Origin: JAJPIG01 sp035531675
GTDB taxonomy: Bacteria > Desulfobacterota > Binatia > Binatales > Binataceae
Length of the DNA: 64,000 bases
Direction: 5' to 3'
Assembly (NCBI GenBank): GCA_035531675.1
Contig: DATKSL010000041.1
Span: forward strand, 181,633 to 245,632
A program made the position numbers and the translations under genes. Positions 25,195 to 33,766 of the stretch are shown here, piece after piece (position 1 is the stretch's first letter; each line of letters opens with the position of its first letter). The notes under the pieces were generated by a model that did no database searches, was not told the DNA's origin, and saw only the letters and a program-made list of their open reading frames with translations.

Positions 25195-27249
25195 TTAAAC
25201 TCGGACCGGCCGCACCAGCAGGTTGCCGAAGCGATCAACCTCGCCGGCGCAGTTGGGCAAGATCAGCGTGGTGCTGTCGAACTCGACCACGATCGCGGGC
25301 CCGGCCACGCGATTGCCGGCCCGAAGCCGCGAGCGTTCGTAAAGCCCCGCGTTCATCGCGCCGCCGCCGATCCAGACCGGCGTCTCGCCCAGACGCGCCG
25401 CGCTCGGGTCGGCGTCGCCCGCGGCGATGAGATTGGGCCGCACCAGCGGCGGACGTCCCTGCACGATCGCGCGCAGATTGACGAACTCATGCTCGACCTC
25501 GAGCGAGAAGGTGAAGAGCCGGTGATGAATCGCGTCGAAGTTGCGTCCCACCGCTGCCATCCCGTCGCCGGCGAAGCTCTCGATATCAACCGCGACCGGA
25601 ACCTCGAAGCCCTGGCCATGGTAGCGCACATCGACCTGGTAGACGGTGGATTGCTCGGCGCGCGGCACGCCCTCGAGATCGAGCGCGGCGGCGGCGGTCT
25701 CGGCCAGCTCCTCGAGCATCCGGCGAACTTCGTCGTTGGAGCTTTCGCTGAAGCGGCGGATAAAGGTGCGGGCCGCTTCGTTGCGCGTGCGCGTGGTCGC
25801 GTCGCCGTAGGCGCATAGCACGCCGGGACTGGGCGGGATGATCACCGGCCAGCATCCGAGCAGCATCCCGAGCGCGTTGGCATGGAGCGGGCCGGCGCCG
25901 CCGAAGGCGACCAGCGCGAAATCGCGCGGGTCGTAACCTTGTTCGATCGAGACCAGGCGCAGCGCACCGAACATGTTCTCGTTGACGATATCGATTATCC
26001 CGCTGGCGGCCTGCTCGAGTCCGATACCCATCGCGTCGGCGATTTTTTTGACTGCGACGCGCGCCGCCTCGCGATCGAGCTTCATCTCGCCGCCGAGCAG
26101 CCCGGCCGGCAGAAAGCCCAGCACCAGGTTGGCGTCGGTGACGGTCGGATGCTCGCCGCCCTTGCCATAGGCAGCGGGGCCGGGTTCGGCGCCGGCGCTG
26201 CGCGGACCGACCCGCAGCGCGCGGGTGAACTCGGGGACCGAAGCGATCGAGCCGCCGCCCGCGCCGATCGTCCGCACGTCGAGCGAGGAGGCGCGCACCG
26301 TCACGTCGCCGGCGCGGGTTTCGCGGCGCACGCGCGGCTCGCCGGCCTCGACCAGCGCGACATCGGTCGAGGTCCCGCCCATATCGAAAGTGAGCAGGTT
26401 TTCGAAGCCGGCCTGCCGCGCGGCCCACAGCGCACCGGCGACGCCTCCCGCCGGCCCGCTCATCAGCAGGTTGACGGGCGCCTGCTCGGCCGCCTCGAAT
26501 GACATCAGGCCGCCGTCCGAGCGCAGGACTCTAAGCCGCGCGCCGACCTGGCGGCGCTTGAGCTCGCGGCCGAGATTGCCGAGGTAGCGGGCGACCGTCG
26601 GCCGCACGTAGGAGTTCGCGACCGTGGTCAGGGTGCGCTCGTACTCGCGCATCTCGGGCAGGATTTCGGAGGACAGCGAGATCGGCACATCTGGCAGCTC
26701 GCGGGCGGCGATCTCGCGGATGCGTTGCTCGTGGGAATAGTTGGCGAAGGAGTTGATCAGCGAGACGGTGATCGCCTGGACGTCGCGGCGCTTGAGATGA
26801 TGCAGCGCGGCGACCACGCTCTGCTCATCGAGCGGGCGCACGACCTCGCCGCGCGCGCTCACCCGTTCCTTGACCTCGACGGTGTTCTCCAGCGCCGCCA
26901 GCGGCTCCGGCTTCGGCCAGATGATCCATCCGGCCAGCCCGCCGGGTACATACGAGCGCGCCACCTGCAGCACCTGCCGGTAGCCGTCGGTGACGATCAG
27001 GCCGACGCGCGCCCCCTGGCCTTCGAGGATCGCGTTGGTGGCGACCGTCGTGCCGTGCATCAACTCGGTGATTTCGCCGGGGCTGATACGCGCGATCGCG
27101 CAGACGCGGTCGATTCCTTCGAGCACGCCGGCCGACTGATCGGCGGGGGTGCTCGGCACCTTGGCGCGGAAAGTCTCGCCGTTGGATTCGTCGATCAGCA
27201 GCAGGTCGGTGAAGGTGCCGCCGACGTCAACTCCCAGCCTGTATGCCAT
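25195..27249 (-). CDS. Hydantoinase A / oxoprolinase family protein (ATPase subunit)
   Basis: 684 aa, normal for HyuA/AcxA-type subunits. The N-terminal Hydant_A_N segment begins YRLGVDVGGTFTDLLLID; a second ASKHA phosphate motif, LTFDMGGTSTDVALVE, lies near residue 285. GPAGGVAGALWAARQAG and the C-terminal DSTTLILPN are also typical. It activates a carbonyl substrate by phosphorylation for hydrolysis or carboxylation by the partner. It is the upstream member of the hyuA-hyuB pair and lies 78 bases downstream of the HMG-CoA lyase gene on the same strand. Confidence 0.93.
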   Translation of the reverse strand: MAYRLGVDVGGTFTDLLLIDESNGETFRAKVPSTPADQSAGVLEGIDRVCAIARISPGEITELMHGTTVATNAILEGQGARVGLIVTDGYRQVLQVARSYVPGGLAGWIIWPKPEPLAALENTVEVKERVSARGEVVRPLDEQSVVAALHHLKRRDVQAITVSLINSFANYSHEQRIREIAARELPDVPISLSSEILPEMREYERTLTTVANSYVRPTVARYLGNLGRELKRRQVGARLRVLRSDGGLMSFEAAEQAPVNLLMSGPAGGVAGALWAARQAGFENLLTFDMGGTSTDVALVEAGEPRVRRETRAGDVTVRASSLDVRTIGAGGGSIASVPEFTRALRVGPRSAGAEPGPAAYGKGGEHPTVTDANLVLGFLPAGLLGGEMKLDREAARVAVKKIADAMGIGLEQAASGIIDIVNENMFGALRLVSIEQGYDPRDFALVAFGGAGPLHANALGMLLGCWPVIIPPSPGVLCAYGDATTRTRNEAARTFIRRFSESSNDEVRRMLEELAETAAAALDLEGVPRAEQSTVYQVDVRYHGQGFEVPVAVDIESFAGDGMAAVGRNFDAIHHRLFTFSLEVEHEFVNLRAIVQGRPPLVRPNLIAAGDADPSAARLGETPVWIGGGAMNAGLYERSRLRAGNRVAGPAIVVEFDSTTLILPNCAGEVDRFGNLLVRPVRV

Positions 27250-27327
27250 CGCTTGTACCGGTGATCTTAAGTCCAGGATCGAGCGGAAGTGCGCATCATC
27301 TATATAGATATATCGAGGCCGTGCCTG

Positions 27328-28236
27328 CTACCGGGCATCCGCGCGTGGAAAGATGCCGGCGCGCGACAGCATCCCGGGCACCGGATGCATCAGCTGCGCT
27401 TCGAGCCACGCGGCAGTCTCGATCAGGCGCGGCAGCGAGAGCCCGGTCGCGATTCCCATCCGCTCCAGCATGTAGACCAGATCCTCGGTCGGCGTATTAC
27501 CGGTGGCGGCCGGCGCGAACGGGCATCCGCCGACGCCGCCGATACTGGCATCGAGCACCGCGACGCCGCTTTCGATCGCGGCGTAGGAATTGGCCAGGCC
27601 GGTGCTGCGGGTGTTGTGGAAATGGCAGCGCAACTTGATGCCGGGCAAAGCCTGCGCGACTGCGCCGACCCGCTCGGTCACATCGCGCGGCGTGGCGACC
27701 CCGATAGTATCGGCCAGCGCCAGCTCGTCGGGCGGATTTTCGGCGACCCGCCTGACGACCTCGAGCACGCGCGCGATCGGCACCTCGCCCTCGAACGGGC
27801 AGCCGAAGGCCGCCGAGATCGTGACGCTCGCCGGGATCTTCGCGGCCCGCGCCGCCTTGGCGACCTCGGCCCACGCGGCGATAATCTCGGCGGTGCCGGC
27901 GCCCTGATTGCGGCGGCTGAAGGTTTCGGTCGCGACCACCGCGAAGTTGATTTCCGAAACGCCCGCGGCGATCGCGCGATCGATACCCTTGCGATTCAGC
28001 ACCAGCCCGATATACGAAGCTGCGCCGCGCGGCAACGCCGCCATCACTGCCTCGGCATCGGCCATCTGCGGCACCCGTTTCGGATTGACGAAGGAGACCG
28101 TCTCGATGCGGCGGACGCCGGCCGCGACCGCGCGCCGGATGAGTTCGACCTTGGCCGCGGTCGGCAGCCTCACGGCCTCGTTCTGGAGGCCGTCGCGCGG
28201 CGATACTTCGACGATCTCGACTGCCTGCAGAGCCAT
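27328..28236 (-). CDS. Hydroxymethylglutaryl-CoA lyase
   Basis: 302 aa from ATG 28236, with GGAGG seven bases upstream; the longer frame lacks a site. It is a TIM-barrel HMGL-like enzyme that cleaves HMG-CoA to acetoacetate and acetyl-CoA (leucine and ketone-body metabolism). Catalytic residues: Arg14-Asp15 in SPRDGLQNE, metal ligands His205/His207 in CHFHNTRSTG and mobile-loop Cys238 in GVGGCPFAP followed by ATGNTPTED. It is the first gene of a probable operon with hyuA and hyuB, so acetoacetate/acetone turnover is a reasonable but unproven link. Confidence 0.92.
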   Translation of the reverse strand: MALQAVEIVEVSPRDGLQNEAVRLPTAAKVELIRRAVAAGVRRIETVSFVNPKRVPQMADAEAVMAALPRGAASYIGLVLNRKGIDRAIAAGVSEINFAVVATETFSRRNQGAGTAEIIAAWAEVAKAARAAKIPASVTISAAFGCPFEGEVPIARVLEVVRRVAENPPDELALADTIGVATPRDVTERVGAVAQALPGIKLRCHFHNTRSTGLANSYAAIESGVAVLDASIGGVGGCPFAPAATGNTPTEDLVYMLERMGIATGLSLPRLIETAAWLEAQLMHPVPGMLSRAGIFPRADAR

Positions 28237-28395
28237 GGTTGATTCCTCCGGTCTGAATACCGCAGCGCGAGAAACTATCATAATCATAGCCGGGCAAACG
28301 CCGGAAACGGAACGCGATTCGGGGGCGCGCTTGCCGCATCTGGGGGGCCGTGGTATTCGCCAATCAGGCGGGCGCGGCCCGCGAGGAGCGCTGAG

Positions 28396-28728
28396 ATGTC
28401 ACGCAAGGCCAAGGGCAAGCGGCCCACCTATTTTGAAAACCCCGAATGCGACAAGCTGCTGGCGATCACGATGGCGCTGGCGGGCGAAGTCGCGGTGGTC
28501 CGCGAGCGGCTCGACACTATCGAGCGGCTGCTTGAAGGCAAGGGGACGCTGACGACGGCGGAGATCGAGCGCTATCGCCCCGACGAGAAGATCGCCGCCG
28601 AGCGCGAGCGCTGGCGCGCGGAATACCTCGAGCGGCTGCTCAGAATCATTCATCATGAGCTCGAGTCGGTCGAAAAGGGCGAGGCCCCCGACAGCTACCA
28701 GCGCGCGATCGAAGAGGTGTCATCGTAG
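28396..28728 (+). CDS. Small helical protein of unknown function
   Basis: 110 aa, start ATG 28396 with GAGGAG upstream. It is charged and almost entirely helical, with a heptad-like stretch around LLAITMALAGEVAVVRERLD and another around ERERWRAEYLERLLRII, so a coiled-coil or small adaptor protein is likely. No known domain was recognised. It lies 51 bases before the methyltransferase gene in an apparent four-gene run on the plus strand. Confidence 0.75.
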   Translation: MSRKAKGKRPTYFENPECDKLLAITMALAGEVAVVRERLDTIERLLEGKGTLTTAEIERYRPDEKIAAERERWRAEYLERLLRIIHHELESVEKGEAPDSYQRAIEEVSS

Positions 28729-28779
28729 CCGCCAAACCTCGACGGCAGAACCGATACGGGTTCGGATGAGGTAATCGAG

Positions 28780-29934
28780 ATGGCCGAGCAGAACCAGCAC
28801 GGGATGTTGCCGCGGGCGAGCCACGACGAGCTGGCGCGTCAGAACTTCGTGCAAAGCTTTAAGATTCATCTGGCGACCAGGGTCTCGCCCGGCAACGAGC
28901 GGATTTACGAACAGCGGGCGAAGGCGCGTTTCAAGCGCAAGCATCGCCGCGCGCCCCGCGATCGGCATGAAGTGCGCGGCCTGATGACCGCGGAGCCTTA
29001 CTATCGGATGTGGAGCGCGCTGCAGCGCACCAGTCAGGAGATGATGTGGGATTCGGTGGCGACCAGCGTCGAGCGCCAACTCGACGCGCTGGTGGCGCGT
29101 GGCCGTGGCGCGGGCGGCGCCGGCGGCACGCTGACGCTCGATCCCGAGCTTGCGTTGCCGGCCTACCATGCGGCGGTCGATATCCATTGTCAGCCCGGCG
29201 GTTACCACACTGAGCTCACGGCGGACGACGTCGCGGCCGGGGCGATTTACGATCGCGCGGTCTATATCTATGCGATGGGCCGGATGGGGCCGTTCAACGA
29301 CGACCTGGGCCGCAGCGTTGCGAACTGGCTGCGCCATGAGCATCCGGAATTCAAGCCCGAAAAAATTCTCGACCTCGGATGCTCGGTCGGCCACAGCACG
29401 ATTCCCTACGTCGAGGCCTATCCGGAGGCCGAGGTTCACGGCATCGACGTGGCGGCGCCGATGTTGCGCTATGCCCATGCGCGCGCCGAGGCGCTCGGCA
29501 AGCGAATCCATCTTTCCCAGCAGAACGCCGAGCGGACCAATTTTGCCGATCGATCGTTCGATCTAATCGTGTCGCATATTCTGCTGCACGAGACCTCGGC
29601 GCAGGCGATTGGCCGGGTGATCGCGGAATGCCGCCGGCTGTTGCGGCCGGGCGGGATGATGATTCATGCCGAGGTCCCGCAGTTCGAAGGGCTGCCGCCG
29701 TACGCCGCTTTCATGCTGGATTGGGACACCTACAACAACAACGAACCGTTCTGGGGCCATTATCACGACCTCGATCTCGCCCAGCTCGCGACCGAGGCGA
29801 GGTTCAAGCCGAAGGGCGTCAAGCAGATCATGGTGCCGAGCGCGTTCGAGCAGGCGCGCGCCCGCACCGGGCTTCTGCAGGGTGGCGATTTCGGCGGCGC
29901 CGGCGCCTGGTTCCTGTTTATCGCGCACCGATAG
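28780..29934 (+). CDS. Class I SAM-dependent methyltransferase
   Basis: 384 aa, start ATG 28780 with GAGGT seven bases upstream. The C-terminal 190 residues form a Rossmann methyltransferase: motif I ILDLGCSVGHST, acidic motif II HGIDVAAPML and post-motif SFDLIVSHILLHE. The first 190 residues (LARQNFVQSFKIHLATRVSPG...) resemble no domain I know; they may recognise the substrate or partner. The acceptor is unknown. The amidohydrolase-like gene begins 11 bases after the stop, implying cotranscription. Confidence 0.88.
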   Translation: MAEQNQHGMLPRASHDELARQNFVQSFKIHLATRVSPGNERIYEQRAKARFKRKHRRAPRDRHEVRGLMTAEPYYRMWSALQRTSQEMMWDSVATSVERQLDALVARGRGAGGAGGTLTLDPELALPAYHAAVDIHCQPGGYHTELTADDVAAGAIYDRAVYIYAMGRMGPFNDDLGRSVANWLRHEHPEFKPEKILDLGCSVGHSTIPYVEAYPEAEVHGIDVAAPMLRYAHARAEALGKRIHLSQQNAERTNFADRSFDLIVSHILLHETSAQAIGRVIAECRRLLRPGGMMIHAEVPQFEGLPPYAAFMLDWDTYNNNEPFWGHYHDLDLAQLATEARFKPKGVKQIMVPSAFEQARARTGLLQGGDFGGAGAWFLFIAHR

Positions 29935-29945
29935 GCGGGGGCGAA

Positions 29946-30821
29946 ATGAACGGCGCCATCGACATCGTCGTCAACCTTTTCACCGAGCAGGAGGTAAGGC
30001 TCGGACAGCACGGGGTCGACGATGATTTCATGAACCAGGTGCGAACCCCGGAGGCGATGCGCCGGGGCGTGTCGATCGACGAGTACCTCGCCAAGATGGA
30101 CCGCGCGGGGATCGAGCGTTCGCTTTTGATCGCGGTGCGCGCCGGCGACCTGCGGGTCAAGGGCTCGTTCGAGATTCCCTATGAGCGCGTCCATCAGGTA
30201 TGCCGGGAGCATCCGGATCGCTTCAGCGGGCTGGCGGGCGTCGATCCGACGCGCGGGATGCAGGGTTTGCGCGAGCTGGAGCGGGCGGTGCGCGAGTACG
30301 GTTTCGTCGGCGCCCATCTCTATCCGCATTGGTTCGAGCTGGCGCCGGATCATGCGCGCTACTATCCGTACTACGCGAAATGCTGCGAGCTCGACATCCC
30401 GATCATGATGCAGGTCGGGCAAAACCTGATCTATCAGCGCGACCGCCGGCTGCCGAGCGTCGGCCGGCCGATCACGCTCGATCGCGTGGCGATCGATTTT
30501 CCCGAGCTGCGATTGATCGGGATTCATATCGGCTATCCGTGGACCGACGAGATGATCTCGATGGCGTGGAAGCACGCGAACGTCTTCATCGGCGCCGACG
30601 CTTACGCGCCCAAGCATTGGCCCGCGCCGCTGGTTCATTACATGAATAGCTACGGGCGCGAGAAGGTGATGTTCGGTACCGACTGGCCGGTGATCGATCC
30701 GGAGCGCGCGGCGGGCGAAATCGAGGCGCTTAAGCTGCGGCCGGAAGCGCTGCAAAAGCTGACGCGTGACAACGCGCTGCGGGTCTTCAAGCTCGAGGCG
30801 CGGGCGCCGACCGCCAGGTGA
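29946..30821 (+). CDS. Amidohydrolase-2 (ACMSD-like) family protein lacking the HxH motif
   Basis: 291 aa from ATG 29946 (GGCGGGGG upstream); the frame is open much earlier but overlaps the methyltransferase. It keeps late features of the amidohydrolase-2 barrel: GFVGAHLYPHW, RLIGIHIGYPW (His194) and MFGTDWPV (Asp246). The N-terminal metal motif DxHxH, however, reads D6-I-V-V-N10, and the next usual His (before a Gly) is Gln156 in MMQVG. It may bind metal weakly or not at all, so decarboxylase/hydrolase activity should not be assumed. Confidence 0.82.
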   Translation: MNGAIDIVVNLFTEQEVRLGQHGVDDDFMNQVRTPEAMRRGVSIDEYLAKMDRAGIERSLLIAVRAGDLRVKGSFEIPYERVHQVCREHPDRFSGLAGVDPTRGMQGLRELERAVREYGFVGAHLYPHWFELAPDHARYYPYYAKCCELDIPIMMQVGQNLIYQRDRRLPSVGRPITLDRVAIDFPELRLIGIHIGYPWTDEMISMAWKHANVFIGADAYAPKHWPAPLVHYMNSYGREKVMFGTDWPVIDPERAAGEIEALKLRPEALQKLTRDNALRVFKLEARAPTAR

Positions 30822-30875
30822 CAACCCGGCCTAACCAACGGCGGACAGCTTCCGTATCCTGACAGGAGATTCGCG

Positions 30876-31622
30876 ATGACGGTTGACGCGCTCGGATGGC
30901 GAAAGAAATTCGGCGTAATCGCGCCCTCGACCAACACTATCGTACAGCCCGATTTCGACGATCTGCGGCCGCGCGGCGTAACCAATCACTATGGACGGAT
31001 CTTCATCCCCAATACGCCGATCCATAATGACGACGACTTCGAGCTGCTGATGGAGAACATTCGCAAGGAGCTGCTGGCGGCGGTCGATCGCGTGATGACC
31101 TGCGAACCCGACTACATGATCATGGGGATGTCGTCGGAAACCTTCTGGGACGGGCTCGAGGGCAGCCGGCGATTTCGCGAGCGCGTCGAAGCACGCTCGG
31201 GGCTCGGGCTTTCGATGGGCTCGGATGCCTCGCAGGCGGCGCTCAAGTGCTACGGAGTCCGGCGCCTCGGCGTGGTGACGCCCTATCAGCCGGTCGGCGA
31301 CAAGCACGTGAGACGTTTTTTCAACGATTGCGGCTACGAGGTCGTGAAATTGAAGGGACTGCGCTGCGACAGCCCGGTTCATATCGCCCATGTTCAGCCC
31401 GCCGCGCTGCGCGACGCGATCGCCGAGGTCAACGGCCCCGACGTCGAAGCGATTATCCAGGTTGGCACCAACCTGAGCATGATGCGGCTGGCGGCGGCGG
31501 CCGAGGAGGTACTCGGCAAGCCGGTCATCGCGATCAACACCGCGACCTACTGGCACGCGCTGCGGCATAACGGAATCGACGATCAGCTGGCTGGCTTCGG
31601 GCGTCTGCTGTCGGAATTCTGA
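30876..31622 (+). CDS. Maleate cis-trans isomerase / arylmalonate decarboxylase-like protein (Asp/Glu racemase superfamily)
   Basis: 248 aa, start ATG 30876 with CAGGAGA upstream. Fold markers: GVIAPSTNTIVQPDF at the N-terminus, MGMSSETFW mid-protein, RRLGVVTPYQPVGDK and VIAINTATYWHALR at the end. Active family members use two cysteines; here the matching places read Ser86 in GMSSE and Thr198 in VGTNLS, so the usual Cys chemistry is missing. It ends a four-gene run and is convergent with queF (11 bases between the genes). Confidence 0.8.
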   Translation: MTVDALGWRKKFGVIAPSTNTIVQPDFDDLRPRGVTNHYGRIFIPNTPIHNDDDFELLMENIRKELLAAVDRVMTCEPDYMIMGMSSETFWDGLEGSRRFRERVEARSGLGLSMGSDASQAALKCYGVRRLGVVTPYQPVGDKHVRRFFNDCGYEVVKLKGLRCDSPVHIAHVQPAALRDAIAEVNGPDVEAIIQVGTNLSMMRLAAAAEEVLGKPVIAINTATYWHALRHNGIDDQLAGFGRLLSEF

Positions 31623-31633
31623 GCGCGGCAGCG

Positions 31634-32044
31634 TCAGCTCCGGGGCCAACTCACCCGCGGCTCGATCCGGATTCCGCCGCGCGGATTGAACTTGCCGACC
31701 ACCTGGATCCAGCGCGGTTCGAGCAGCCGCACCAGCTCCTCGCAAATCCGGCTGACGCAGGATTCGTGAAAGGAGCCGTGCTGGCGAAAACCCATCAGGT
31801 AGAGCTTGAGCGATTTGGATTCGACGCACCAGGCGCCGGGCCGGTACTCGATCTCGATCGTACCCCAGTCGGGCTGGCCGGTGATCGGGCAGAGGCTGGT
31901 GAACTCGAACGCCTCGAGTCGGACGATCGCCTCCTGCGCTGACGGAAACGGCGATTCGAATCGTTCCAGCAGCTTGGCGTCGGGGCGGTTGAAATTGACG
32001 GTCACTTTTCCGCCCAGCGCCTTGAAGCGGTTTTTCGATGCCAT
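31634..32044 (-). CDS. queF: NADPH-dependent 7-cyano-7-deazaguanine reductase QueF
   Basis: 136 aa from ATG 32044, preceded by GGAGG; the longer frame has no such site. It is the short unimodular (YkvM-type) form that reduces preQ0 to preQ1 in queuosine synthesis. Thioimide-forming Cys52 and Asp59 lie in LCPITGQPDWGTI, the QueF motif ESKSLK spans 75-80, and FHE (92-94) follows. It is monocistronic, and no other queuosine gene or preQ1 riboswitch was seen around it. Confidence 0.96.
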   Translation of the reverse strand: MASKNRFKALGGKVTVNFNRPDAKLLERFESPFPSAQEAIVRLEAFEFTSLCPITGQPDWGTIEIEYRPGAWCVESKSLKLYLMGFRQHGSFHESCVSRICEELVRLLEPRWIQVVGKFNPRGGIRIEPRVSWPRS

Positions 32045-32152
32045 CGGCTTGCCTCCGGAACAGACAGGATTGGCGGGCTGAGGTCCGTAAATCAAGGCGG
32101 TTGCTGCCTAATCGGCGGGCGTTTGCCGAGAACCTCGCCGCTTGCCTATTAT

Positions 32153-32181
32153 TTGCTAAGCTGATATGCAGGATGTTTAAT
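32153..32181 (+). promoter_or_regulatory. Candidate sigma-70-type promoter of the DUF1329 gene
   Basis: TTGCTA (32153-32158) and TTTAAT (32176-32181) are 17 bases apart in a distinctly A+T-rich stretch. The start codon is about 120 bases downstream. Confidence 0.4.
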
Positions 32182-32197
32182 CATTAGTTGGATTAAA
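32176..32197. promoter_or_regulatory. Inverted repeat overlapping the putative -10 of the DUF1329 gene
   Basis: TTTAATC (32176-32182) and GATTAAA (32191-32197) form a perfect 7-base inverted repeat with an 8-base spacer. It begins at the proposed -10 hexamer, an operator-like position for a dimeric repressor. Confidence 0.4.
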
Positions 32198-32299
32198 TCG
32201 TCGGTTAATTGAAGCGTAGGTCAGATGAGCGGCGTCGATCGTCGCCTTGGCGGAAACGAATAAGGATCCTGTTTGGGTCTATCTAAGGAGTCACGGAGC

Positions 32300-33613
32300 A
32301 TGAGAGGGAGCAGGTTACTGATATCAGCGGTGCTGCTGCTGTCACTGTCGCTGGGGACGACAGGCTGGGCGGCGGCCGGGTCGGAGCAGACCTTTATTCC
32401 GGCCGGCACCGTGATAACCCCGCAGAACTGGCAGCAGTACAAACAGTTCATGACCGACGGCATGCAGGCACTTTTCAGCGGTGTCGGCGGCGGTAAGTGG
32501 AAATTTCCTGACAATTACCAGATGGTAGTCGAGCCGACCAAGCATTATCAGTTGCCGCCCACCTACGTTCAGCAGACCGAGAAATACGCGAGCCAGGTCA
32601 AGATCGTCAATCTGCCCGACGGTGGCCATAACATCCAGGGCTATGTCGGCGGCATCCCGTTCCCCAATCCGCAGGAGCCGCTGAAGGGTTGGAAGCTGCT
32701 GGTCGATGACTGGTACGCCTACGCACCATATGTTCTGTGCGCCAATACCTGCGGCTTCACCTTTCAGGATCGGTTCGGCAATGTCACGCACAACCAGTTC
32801 TTCTTCGTGCAGCATCTGTTCAGCCATCGCGGCGACGCTGGCATGTCGATTAACGACCCCAAAGTTCCGGGCCTCTACTACACCGAGCTCATCGAGGTCG
32901 AAGAGCCGGAGCAGGCGCGCTATACGGCCGTGCTGACGCTCTACTATGCCGATCTGAGCAAGGCCGAGGACACCTATGTCTTCATTCCCGCCCTGCGCCG
33001 CTCACTGCGACTGTCAACCGCGGCGCGCTGCAGCCCGGCGGTCGGCTCGGATTTCACCAACGACGATACCCGTCACGGCGCCTTCAATGGTAACGTGACC
33101 CGCTTCGACGCCCACTTCATCGGCGACCGGAACATCCTCGAGATGCCCGAGTACAACTCGAAACTGGCGATCGACGACAGCGCGTTCGTGCAGCCGCTCT
33201 ACTTTCCCAAGCCGGAGGTCGGCAAGTGGCAGGTTCGTCCTTCGTGGGCGATCGACGTAAAGCGTATCCCGTCACAGCGCTCCGGGTACTGCTACGGTCA
33301 ACGCATTCTGTACAGTGACAAAGAGGTTTACCAGTCGATCTGGGCCGACCTGTATGACGTATCCGGCAAGCTCTGGAAGATCGACTACGATCCGCAGGGT
33401 CTGATTTCCGTGCCGGGCGAAGGCAGGCGCTGGACCAATAACGGCTGGGGCATCATGCTCGACGTGCAAAATCAGCACATCAGTCGCGTGAAGCTGTCCG
33501 GTGGCAATGGAGCAGTCAAGGCCAACTCGGACTGCGTCAACCTCAATGGCGTCGATTACACGGACACCTCCCGTTTCGCCAGCGTGCGAGGTCTCGCGGA
33601 AATCATGCGCTAG
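32300..33613 (+). CDS. DUF1329 domain-containing exported protein
   Basis: 437 aa from ATG 32300 (AAGGAG upstream), with a signal peptide (about 1-25, SRLLISAVLLLSLSLG). The mature part matches DUF1329: FIPAGTVITPQNWQQYKQFM, LPPTYVQQTEKYA and a long beta-rich C-terminus with SGYCYGQRILYSDK. DUF1329 proteins are periplasmic, thought to be LolA/LolB-like, and are often encoded beside MMPL-type exporters and DUF1302 genes; neither is in this window. A strong terminator follows, so it is transcribed alone. Confidence 0.88.
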   Translation: MRGSRLLISAVLLLSLSLGTTGWAAAGSEQTFIPAGTVITPQNWQQYKQFMTDGMQALFSGVGGGKWKFPDNYQMVVEPTKHYQLPPTYVQQTEKYASQVKIVNLPDGGHNIQGYVGGIPFPNPQEPLKGWKLLVDDWYAYAPYVLCANTCGFTFQDRFGNVTHNQFFFVQHLFSHRGDAGMSINDPKVPGLYYTELIEVEEPEQARYTAVLTLYYADLSKAEDTYVFIPALRRSLRLSTAARCSPAVGSDFTNDDTRHGAFNGNVTRFDAHFIGDRNILEMPEYNSKLAIDDSAFVQPLYFPKPEVGKWQVRPSWAIDVKRIPSQRSGYCYGQRILYSDKEVYQSIWADLYDVSGKLWKIDYDPQGLISVPGEGRRWTNNGWGIMLDVQNQHISRVKLSGGNGAVKANSDCVNLNGVDYTDTSRFASVRGLAEIMR

Positions 33614-33645
33614 CGGCGCACGCTACGCCTGACGAGTCTCGAATC

Positions 33646-33679
33646 GATGGGGCGGGCCTGGCAACGGGTCCGCCCCATC
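33646..33679 (+). terminator. Rho-independent-like terminator of the DUF1329 gene
   Basis: A 13-base stem (33646-33658 with 33667-33679, one G-T wobble) and an 8-base loop lie 32 bases after the stop codon. CAAAC rather than a T-run follows on the plus strand. Confidence 0.6.
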
Positions 33680-33766
33680 AAACTTCAGGTCATTCCCGCC
33701 GCCGCACGGCGGTGATTCTCAATCTTCCCGAACGCCGCCCGGTAGCCCGGAGGCGATGCTCGCCGA

